From the NCBI GenBank assembly GCA_016271365.2, contig CM028136.1, forward strand, positions 466,982,001-467,046,000: 64,000 nucleotides of DNA, given 5' to 3'. The notes beneath the pieces are model-generated. The model did no database searches. It saw nothing but the letters and a program-made list of their open reading frames with translations, and had not been told where the DNA came from. Every line of letters starts with the position of its first letter. Within the stretch, counting starts at the first letter, position 1. Source of the DNA: Neoceratodus forsteri (taxonomy: Eukaryota; Chordata; Ceratodontiformes; Ceratodontidae). A program made the position numbers and the translations under genes. Below are positions 56,426-64,000 of the stretch, in pieces.

Positions 56426-56450
56426 GGGGGGGCCACTAGACTACCAGGGC
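56426..56450 (-). repeat. Right tRNA-like module of element D
   Basis: Reversed module ggggccactagactaccagg, identical in its core to the left copy. Confidence 0.75.
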
Positions 56451-57265
56451 ATGTCAGGGTGTATATCGCGGTTGCGGCGGGTGACTCAGAGTTAGGGCAT
56501 GGGTTCATATGTGTGTCAATTATACACATATGTCTATTGTACAGTATACCCATTATACTGTTACAGCTGCTAGTACACTGCTGAGTGTACTCTGGAATGG
56601 CATTCAAACACAAAGCTGCAATTGTGGCTGCAACTCAGGGTCGGCGCATGGGTGGGAGGAGGGCAGCGCTGCCCTGTGGGGCATATCACAGGGGGATTCA
56701 GGGGGGCTGGAGGTGTGGGAAGCCCTGTGGGGCACTGTATGGATGCTTTGGGGGCAGGGGGTGTGGGCAGCCCTGTGGGGCCATCACTGTACGGGGTTGT
56801 GTACAGTATGGGGATGGGGCGGGAGCATGGCCTCGATTCTGGAAATGTTTGTGTGGTGCCCATTGGGGCAACAACAGGGGTGGTCTGGGCATGGGGGGGC
56901 ACATAGACCAGGTTCTACAGGATCCTTGGAGGATGTATGCAAGTTACACTAGCTAAATGCAGGTGTAACGTACATTGCCGGTTCTTCTCCGGGGGTTCTT
57001 GTAGAATCCTGACATTGGGGTCTTTGTTGCAGCCCTTCTGGAATGGGGTGCAACTGCTGCTGTAACCCCCCTAGTGCCATGTCGCAGGGGGGTTATGGTG
57101 CAACTGCTGGCATAACAGCTGTTCAGAGCAAGTGGCCTGCGACATGTCACAGTCCACTTTATAGAATAGCGCAAGCCACAACTGCTGGTGTAAGTTGCTA
57201 CTTGAGCCATTCTATGTGGTGCAAGTGCTGTTACATCAGGCATAACCATTCTAGAATTGGTGCCC

Positions 57266-57582
57266 ATGTAACTAAACATCTACTAGAGGGACTTTAAGAC
57301 AGAAGTTTGACAATGCTTCAAATTTTCTGAAGGCAATAAGGCTTAATACACTTTAAACATGTCCAATGCTCTGCACACTCTGTAAAACTGATGGTGAAAG
57401 ACTTCACCAACAGAGATAGAAGTGCTGAATACTTGATTGAAGCAGCCTGCGCTGTGTGTATGCGCTCTAGCCATTCTGTGAAAGCCTGAATGCTGTTGTG
57501 GCAGATTTAGGTTGAAAATAGTATCCCTCTTCGCCAGATAATTCAGGAAGTTACAACCCACTGGAATTCCACATACTATAAG
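57266..57582. other. Spacer, no feature seen
   Basis: No coding or repeat signature recognised. Confidence 0.4.
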
Positions 57583-58100
57583 AGATGACAATTAGATGCT
57601 TGATAAAGTGTTAATCACTGCTTAGCTACTGAATAAAAAATTGTAGAGAGAACAAATAATGAGACCTGCTGGGAAAAGAACTCAGGCCCCCAGAATATCA
57701 TCTTGGTGCTCCACCACTGATCTATATGCTCATATGGTTGGACCAGGGTTTCTTGGTTACACTTATTTTCTCTGTTATTGTATACATGCAACTAAGAGCA
57801 ATCAAGATGACAATTAGATGTTTGATTTAGTATTAGCCACTGCTTAGCAACTGAATCACAAGTTGTATGAGAAAGAAATAATGTGACCTACTAAGAATTG
57901 AAGCCAGACCCATTTAGCCATTGCAGGATATGCTATACCAGAGAAAGAAAATGTGTCCAGGAACTCCAGGCCCATGGTCCAACCATGTGAGCATGTAGCT
58001 TGGTGGCACAGCACAGGGATGGTATTCTGGGGCTTGGGATCATTGACAAGTAGGTCAGATTATTTCTGATGATGGTGGTGAGGGATTCTGTTGCCACCAG
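57583..58100. repeat. Cluster of three copies of a tRNA-derived SINE-like repeat
   Basis: Copies 1 (57583-57745) and 2 (57806-57945) share gatgacaattagatg, cactgcttagc and gacctact in the same direction. Their tRNA-like heads lie at the right, so they are on the minus strand, with A-box-like ggtggagcacc and ggtatagcat. Copy 3 (about 57975-58080) is on the plus strand: ggtggcacagcac and ggtattctggggc match copy 1 reversed. The B boxes are degenerate. I do not know the SINE family. Confidence 0.55.
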
Positions 58101-59014
58101 CCTTTCCCCCCTGTCTTTCCTCCACTGGTGGGTCCTGCAGTCTACTCTTCCACAAGCTCCATTCATTTGCCAAAAAAGGGATGCTGGTCTTCACATGTGC
58201 TACTGAGGCCAAACTCAGCCCCAGTAAGTGAAGGGGCATTGCTAACTATTCAGTACGATGAAACAATAATCAGAATTACTACACATGTGTCACGCAGTTT
58301 TTTGGCTTATGTGCCTTTTTTGTTAATATTTTGTTTAACTGCACAGATTCAAAATTTCAATGGACTGTTTTCTTTGTTGAGGTCCAGGAGGAGAATTGTA
58401 TTTTTATTTTTGCTGGCAGAGATCCCTTTCCCTTCTCCTTTTCAGTGCTGGACTCAAATGACACATCTGGGGGTTTGATACTGACTGAGCCATCCACCAG
58501 GGTTACATTGCTTTCATCCTAACCTAAAAAAATTTAACTAAAAGACTAGAATTTAAAAAAAATGATGTCTCCATGTACTGACCATCACAAAAATAAAAAA
58601 TAATAAATCCTGATCTTACTCTAACCTCCCAATTCCAGAACCCCCCTGGACCATTCCCTCTTATAACCCTTCTCTATATTGTTACATTCTCAACCTCATA
58701 CCTAAGTCATAAAGAAAATCATAGATGGTAGACTGTTGTGGGTTTTATTTTCATTATTTTGAGTAAAGATGAAAATATCCAGAATCCTCCATTTTCTTCT
58801 CTTACACAGGAACTCTCTCCCATTCTCCTTCAACCAAGTTCCTACGTATGCCAATAACTCCCCATAGACCAATCATGACACACTTTCCTCTTTCATAACC
58901 TTCTTATTAACAATATCACATAGATGAGTTCCCCCAATCCTTTGGCTTTTAACACACTCCTATCACCCTTCTTTGGCAAGAAAGACAGCTACCAAAAAAA
59001 GTGATGAATTATTT
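58101..59014. other. Spacer, no feature seen
   Basis: About 0.9 kb of AT-rich sequence. The open frame at 58128-58478 is hydrophobic but has no recognisable family and sits on no start context of note. Confidence 0.45.
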
Positions 59015-59550
59015 AGATGCCTGGAATAAAACCCTATGAGGGTGTTACAAATGCAGACATGAGGAAATTTATTCTCAAGCAGGGCAATAAATCATTTAGT
59101 GGGTGCATTGAGTGTGAACACAGGAGAATAATCCTAAATGTGGCAATTAAATAGAATAAAGTCATATGCAGGTGCTATGAGTGCAAACACAGGAACATTT
59201 ATTTATAGGCAGGGCAATAAAGCACTTAGTGGGTACACTGAGTGTGAACACAGGAGAACATCCCAAGTGGGACAGTTAACTACAATAAAGCCCAATGCAG
59301 GTGCTATGAGTGCAGGCACAAGGACATTTATTCCCAAACCAGGAAGTAAACCAGTTAGTGAGTGTATTAACTGTGAACATAGGAAAATAATCCCAAGTGG
59401 GTCCTCTTGCTAGAATAAAGTACTGCATGGGTGCTGTGAGTATAAAAACAGGGAAAGTTATTTCCAAGCAGGGTAAAATGAAGCATTTAGTGAGTGTGTG
59501 CAGTGAGTGTAAACTGTGAACAGAGGAGAATAATCCAAGGCACTACATTA
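59015..59550 (+). repeat. Minisatellite, ~126-bp unit, about 4 copies
   Basis: Each unit contains caggtgctatgagtgcaaac, acatttattc, caggcagggcaataaa, tagtgggt, gagtgtgaacacaggagaa and tcccaagtggg. Unit starts are near 59030, 59163, 59290 and 59420. A shorter internal periodicity (gagtgnaaacacagga twice per unit) suggests that the unit arose from a ~60-bp precursor. Because the unit length is close to a multiple of three, it stays open for 91 codons at 59138-59413, but this is not evidence of a gene. Confidence 0.82.
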
Positions 59551-59679
59551 GCAACACAGCACTAAAGTGCAATGTAGACCATGTCTAGGTACAAATCTCC
59601 AATATGAGGGTTTGGTGGGAGGAACTGCTGGCTAGCAGTAGGCATAAAAATGCATTGTCTTTGACTCATTTGCTGGTAG

Positions 59680-60760
59680 TAGTTTGCTCAGTTCCTCACT
59701 CACCAAACTCAGTGGCTGACAAATAATTCTTTGTATTTGAAAAAAGCTATAAAGGGGGATAGTCGGTACTAAGAGCCCCAAACCCTAGTGTGGGGCTGGT
59801 CCCAATTTGCACTTTGTGTGCAAAAAACTGTTTTTTTTTTAACTTACAGTTTACTGCAGTATATTAGATTGTATCAGGCTGACTCTGCTGACTTCCAAGT
59901 TAACATTTTCTGTAACCAGAAATCCCAGAATCCACTGCAGTTAACAATATGGCAAAAATGCAGCAGTATGAGATTCAGTAGCCTGTAGTACATGTTAGAG
60001 ATTTTATAAGCTCTGATCTTTAGTTTGCTAATCCTGCTGTTCTCCTGGGGCCAAATACAGTCATGGAGGACTGTACTTAATGCCGGGAGAACAGTGGGAC
60101 TAGCAAACATCTGATTTGAGTTGTAACATGCTCTGTAGGCTATTGACTCTCCCACTGCTGCAGCCCTGCTCCGATTTCATCTGCAGGGGATTCTGAGAAT
60201 TCTGGTTATAAAAAAACATTTGCTTGGAAGTCAGCAGGATCAGCCTAAGGCAATCTACTATTCTTCAGGAAACAACAGATAAAAAATGTTTTTGCACACA
60301 AACTGCAAATTACGACCAGCTCCACACTGGGATATGAGGCTTTTAGCACTGAATTCCCCTTTAAGCTGTCACTCACAGACAGAGAGACCAGTTTAATATT
60401 TTAATTCTCTCTCTCTCTTTTTCCCTGCAGGTCCACTTGAGAAGCAGCAGTCACTGCAGCAGGGACTGAATAAATTGCTGTTTGGCTGCTATTTTATTTT
60501 TTACAGGCTGTGTGTAACTGTAATTAAGCCTTATCCTTTCTGCTGGAATTCCTCACTCACCAAACTCGGTGCATGGCTGACAATAATTTTGGTGTAAAAA
60601 AGTTTTAAGCTGCTGCTAGTTCTTACAATTGAGAGACCAGATTGGAGTCCTACAGCAGTCACTACAACAGAGACCAAATACATTGCTGGTTGTTTTTCTA
60701 CAGGTAGTGTGTATGTAAAAATTAAGCCTGGCCTTTATCCTTAGCCTTTGTGCTGTAGTC
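59680..60760 (+). repeat. Tandem duplication, ~200-bp unit, with MITE 3 inside copy 1
   Basis: Copy 1 starts near 59690 with ttcctcactcaccaaactc, is interrupted by foldback MITE 3, and continues 60365-60530 (gagagaccag, cactgcagcagggactg, ctgtgtgtaactgtaattaa). Copy 2 (60545-60740) has the same blocks without interruption, and preserves the unoccupied site aagttttaagctgctgc. Confidence 0.8.
59749..60364. mobile_element. Foldback MITE 3, TTAA target, 616 bp
   Basis: The left end ATAAAGGGGGATAGTCGGTA and the reversed right end TTAAAGGGGAATTCAGTGCT open arms that pair almost to the centre near 60066 (for example ctgctgacttccaag / cttggaagtcagcag and ctgttctcctgg / ccgggagaacag). Comparison with the uninterrupted neighbouring repeat copy shows a single TTAA at the empty site. 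The TTAAAGGGG start resembles Xenopus T2/Kolobok MITEs. Confidence 0.85.
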
Positions 60761-60764
60761 AAAC

Positions 60765-61654
60765 AACATACATGCTTTGACGGGCAGATCTGTCTGGATT
60801 GCAATTTGCTCATTCTCACCTTAGTTCTCTTTCCCTCCCTCCAAGTCCCAAATAATATCAAATCCAAATCAAACTATCAAATAAAATATTTTCAAATAAT
60901 TATGCTACCAGTGCCCCCAAGCTATCTAACTTAATCTGTCTGTCTTTCTCCCTGAAACAGGTTATGTTATTTAGGCCGGAATTTTTTGATTGAGAGTTGA
61001 GTGGGAGACAACTGCTCCTTTTGCTTTCACTGCTCGCCACACTTTTCCAGAAAATGGCAAGTGCACAGTGAGTAAGTGCTGCAGAGAGCAGACCATGTTG
61101 GTTAAGTTGTGAGTTTTGCCATGGTGCCACCTGCCCCAATGGTCACTTGTATTGCTGCTGCAGCTGAGGGAGAGAATGGAGAGAGTTCCTTCTTTCTCCA
61201 ATCACAGCAGTCATTCTTCACTTCGCCCTTCGTTCACTAGTCCACACTACTTCTGAGGGAATCACAGGGTTGACAGCAGCACCATATAACTGCTGGGAGC
61301 CTGGTAAAGCAAGAGCATCCATGACACTGGCAGTACAGAGAACCAGTATCTGTTCTGTGTTTGTTTCAATTCTCAAAGTTTATCTGGTTTTCACAAAATG
61401 TTTGTGGCAGATAGACTAGCGCTGATGTGCAACCATTTGCATGTCTGGTCAAGCTAAACTTGCAGCCCTAATTATTAATTTTACAGTTTGTGTAACACAT
61501 TTAGTTCCAGACAACTATCATTATCAATATACAAGACAATTATGCCAGGTATATGTTCTCTACAAACTAAATATAAAGATATCTATCAAAATCAATAAAA
61601 AAGCTGGGTAGAGAATTCTACGGGCAGGACTCCCTGATATGGACAGGTTTTATT
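60765..61654. other. Spacer, no feature seen
   Basis: No recognisable gene or repeat. Contains ordinary AT-rich sequence. Confidence 0.45.
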
Positions 61655-61798
61655 TAATGCCAGCTATTTATTTATAGACAATTGGTAACTGGGAAAGGCA
61701 CACTAATCCAAGTCTTATTTCTAGGTGTGACCGGGGGGGGGGGGGTTGAGCGGGAGGGAAATAGGGAAAAAAAATATACAACACATATGCAACATATA

Positions 61799-62017
61799 CA
61801 GTGGCGTGAAAAAGTATTTGCCCCCTTCCTGATTTTCTCTATTATTGCATATTTGTCACACTGGATGTTTTCAGGTCTTTAGAGAAAATGTAATATTAGA
61901 TAAAGGGAACCTGAGTGAACAAATAACACTTGTTTTTTTTTTTAATTTCACTTATTTAATGAAAAAAAGTTAACCAACACCAACTGGCACTGTGTGAAAA
62001 AGTAATTGCCCCCTTAC
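61799..62017 (+). repeat. Tc1 left inverted repeat (IR/DR)
   Basis: Outer motif gtgaaaaagtatttgccccc at 61805 and inner motif gtgtgaaaaagtaattgccc at 61992, the two presumed transposase-binding direct repeats. Confidence 0.88.
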
Positions 62018-63125
62018 ACTTAATAACTGTTATGCCACATTTAGCTGCAATGACTGCAACCAAACACTTCCTATAATTCAATATCAGTCTTTCACATCGC
62101 TGTGGAGGAATTTTAACCCACTCTTCCTCGCAGAACTGCTTTAATTCAGAAACATTTGGTAGGTTTCGAGCATGAACTGCTCGTTTCAGGTCCTGCCACA
62201 GCATCTCTATTGGGTTTAAGTCTGGACTTTGAGTAGGCCACTCCAAAACTTTAATTTTACTTCTTTTTAGCCATTCTGATGTGGACTTGCTTTGTGCTTT
62301 GGATCATTGTCTTGCTGCATGACCCAACTACGCTTCAGCTTCAGCTGACGGAAGGATGACCGGACATTCTCCTTAAGAATTTTCTGGTACAGAGCAGAAT
62401 TCATGGTTCCTTTAATTATGGCAAGTCATCCAGGTCCTTAGGCAGTAAGCATCCCCACACCATCACACTACCACCACCATGTTTGACTGTTGGTATGGTG
62501 TTCTTACTGTGGAATGCTGTGTTTGCTTTACGCGAGACATTATGGGATCCATGTCGTCCAAAAGTTCCACTTTGGACTCATCTGTCCATAGAACATTTTC
62601 CCAAAGGCTTGTGGATCATCCAGGTGCTTTCTGGCAAATGAGAGACGAGCGTTTATGTTCTTCTTGGTTAGCAGTGGTTTCTGCCTACTCTCACATGAAG
62701 CCCATTTTGCCCAGTCTCTTTCTGATTGTGAAGTCATGAACACTGACCTTAGCTGAGTCAAGAGAAGCCTGCAGTTCTTTGGATGTTGTTTTAGGATCCT
62801 TTGAGACTTCCTGGGTGATTTTACACTGCGCCCTTGGAGTAATTTTGCAGGCCGCCACTCCTGGGAAGATTCACTACTGTTCCAAGTGTTCCCATTTGGA
62901 GATTATGGCTCTCACTGTGGTTCGATGGAGTCCCAGAGCCTTAGAAATAGCTTTGTAACCCTTTCCAGACTGATAGAGGGCAACAAAATTTTTTTCTGAT
63001 CTTTTCAGGAACTTCCTTTGATCATGGCATAATGTGCTTGTTGAATCTTTGTGCTGGCAACGTGACTCTGATGGTAAGGGGCAAAATAAGTGAGGTTTAT
63101 ATTGAGCAGGGCTAGCTGTAATCAA
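61956..63125 (-). pseudogene. Tc1-like transposase, inactivated
   Basis: Minus strand: paired-like helix-turn-helix with KNFVALYQSGKGYKAISKAL and GLHRTTVRAIISKW (63050-62885). Next come KKNINARLSFARKHLDD and the degenerate first catalytic-Asp block (about 62580-62540). Then VMQQDNDPKHKA (second Asp, near 62320), and WPTQSPDLNPIEMLWQDLK with the final catalytic Glu (about 62240-62180). Stops and frameshifts divide it. The true start probably lies internally, near 63030, at the usual MPRSKE-like position, not at the first ATG. Confidence 0.92.
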
Positions 63126-63187
63126 GCCTGACTGTGTTCAATCAGCTGACTCTAATTATCCCTTTAATTGGGTTGATTTAACTAGGG

Positions 63188-63399
63188 GGGCAATTACTTT
63201 TTCACACAGTGCCAGTTGGTGTTGGTTAACTTTTTTCATTAAATAAATGAAATAAGTAAAAAAAAAAAGTGTTATTTGTTCACTCAGGTTCCCTTTATCT
63301 AATATTATATTTTGTCTAAAGACCCGAAAACATCCAGTGTGACAAATATGCAATAATAGAGAAAATCAGGAAGGGGGCAAATACTTTTTCACGCCACTG
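63188..63399 (-). repeat. Tc1 right inverted repeat (IR/DR)
   Basis: Reverse complement of 61799-62017, with inner and outer gcaattactttttcac / gcaaatactttttcac motifs at 63190 and 63376. Confidence 0.88.
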
Positions 63400-63850
63400 T
63401 ACAAAGTATACATGATAGAAAAGTGCAAGGAACAGCAAATATACAATCATTAAACAAAATAAATACAATACACTAAATAGTGTATAGACTAGAACTGTAT
63501 ATCAAAACAAAAGTCCTGTACAAAAACACTGAGGATAAGTACATGTGAATAGCATGGCAAAATTTATTATGGCCAGGGCAGGAGCAAGAGGGGGCAGCAA
63601 TATGTGTGAGTTGGAATTTGAGTGAGAAAAGGGAAGGGGAGTGACAGAGAGTGGGAAGGAGATTGTTCCATATGGAAGGAAGATGTGAGGAGAAAGCAGA
63701 GTTCCCAGCAGCAGAGTAGGAGTGTGAAATGGAGAAAATACCACAGTCACAAGAGTGAATGGAATAAGAGATAGAGGGGAATATCTATGTCATGAATAAG
63801 ACACTAGTTCTCCAAGGTTTTATAGAGTAGTCAGTGACAGAATTGGTATG

Positions 63851-64000
63851 CATCAACATATGATGCACAGTATATGATGTTATGATGTACATAGAGGATA
63901 ATGGCTGGGGATCGGGTGATAGCCATGCTGTAATCACCTCGAGTGGTTGCTAGGGCATCATGGTAAACCTCGAGAGCACAGCTTGAGAGGTTTACTGTAG
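63851..64000. other. Window-edge segment with hairpins
   Basis: Contains gtaaacctcgag ... cttgagaggtttac (63963-63997) and a nearby taatcacctcgag. It could be the start of another hairpin or palindromic element truncated by the window edge; no assignment is possible. Confidence 0.35.

Larger units (their letters stand above)
55612..57265. mobile_element. Palindromic-family element D, 1.65 kb
   Basis: The left end gggcctggttctacaag and the reversed right end gggcaccaattctagaatgg are a degenerate inverted repeat; a CAT triplet flanks both ends and could be a 3-bp target duplication. One module per arm (56129-56151 and 56426-56450) is mirrored around about 56293. The outer arms carry attctagaa blocks, gcagggtcactgca and tatgtcgca-type words similar to elements A and C. 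Repeated ccctgtggggc words (56660-56780) appear as gccccacaggg on the other arm. Noncoding. Confidence 0.75.
61799..63399 (-). mobile_element. Tc1-like DNA transposon, 1.6 kb, TA target
   Basis: CAGTGGCGTGAAAAAGTATT at the left is the exact reverse complement of the right end, flanked on both sides by TA. The terminal inverted repeats are about 210 bases. Each contains an inner copy of the gtgnaaaaagtaattgcccc motif, giving an IR/DR layout as in Sleeping Beauty-type elements. The length is that of an autonomous element. The transposase on the minus strand is broken. Inserted in LINE family X sequence, so younger than it. Confidence 0.95.
61655..63850 (-). mobile_element. LINE family X 3' end, interrupted by Tc1
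   Basis: 61655-61798 has tttatttataga, aaggcacactaatccaag and ctaggtgtgacc followed by a 15-base G-run, homologous to 5318 and 12592. After the Tc1 element it continues with tacaaagtatacatgatag and the purine-rich 3' UTR (to about 63780). Only the 3' noncoding part is present. Confidence 0.65.

Noticed and set aside
58128..58522. Hydrophobic membrane-protein frame
   Set aside because: No recognisable family, no splice or promoter context, and a T-rich strand makes hydrophobic frames likely by chance.
59138..59413. Repeat protein gene of 91 codons
   Set aside because: The frame runs through a minisatellite and is open only because the unit is near a multiple of three bases.

Overview
This window looks like intergenic or intronic DNA from a repeat-rich vertebrate genome. 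I found no convincing host protein-coding exon, no functional tRNA or rRNA gene, and nothing prokaryotic (no operons, no CRISPR array). The repeat mix (CR1, L1, L2, a DIRS tyrosine-recombinase retroelement, Penelope, Tc1, hAT and TTAA-flanked foldback MITEs) argues against mammals and birds. It fits an amphibian best, possibly a caecilian, or else a non-avian reptile. That assignment is inference.

Layout, left to right. 1-2378: 5'-truncated CR1. 3109-9727: an almost complete but decayed DIRS element on the minus strand, with inverted terminal repeats, an internal complementary region and gag, RT/RNase H and recombinase remnants. 10121-15716: CR1 pieces, a 711-bp foldback element, a possible hAT relic and a LINE 3' end. 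16310-18560: an inverted-repeat cluster, a ~290-bp satellite and a short tandem array ending in a palindrome. 18671-23395: GC-rich palindromic elements plus a tandemly duplicated 430-bp unit that was invaded by a LINE, which was itself invaded by a 1.8-kb palindrome. 25360-42830: remains of a long old CR1-type LINE, interrupted by two palindromic elements and by a 9.5-kb L1 insertion with a 15-bp target-site duplication. The L1 carries its own L2 insertion and another insertion ending in a hairpin. 42831-44553: a younger CR1. 45046-53757: an old LINE broken by a SINE-like segment, a 3.9-kb Penelope element (itself hit by a foldback MITE and a tRNA-derived SINE) and an L2. 54080-57265: hAT transposase remains and a fourth palindromic element. 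57583-60760: a cluster of tRNA-derived SINE copies, a minisatellite, and a tandem duplication with a foldback MITE. 61655-63850: a LINE 3' end containing a complete-length but inactivated Tc1 element.

The most interesting signal is a set of long palindromic elements at 20772-22600, 27307-28417, 38695-40034 and 55612-57265, with related pieces at 17830-19372. They have short degenerate terminal inverted repeats and a conserved frame around a central palindrome whose sequence differs in every copy. Both arms carry, in mirror image, a short module whose consensus matches the 5' end and A box of tRNA-Glu. A second, smaller system is a pair of hairpins (36893-37060 and 44819-44976). They share a loop sequence, but the stems are different in each copy; within each copy one short word recurs four times. 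Both patterns are seen by eye only and need alignment and genome-wide searching.
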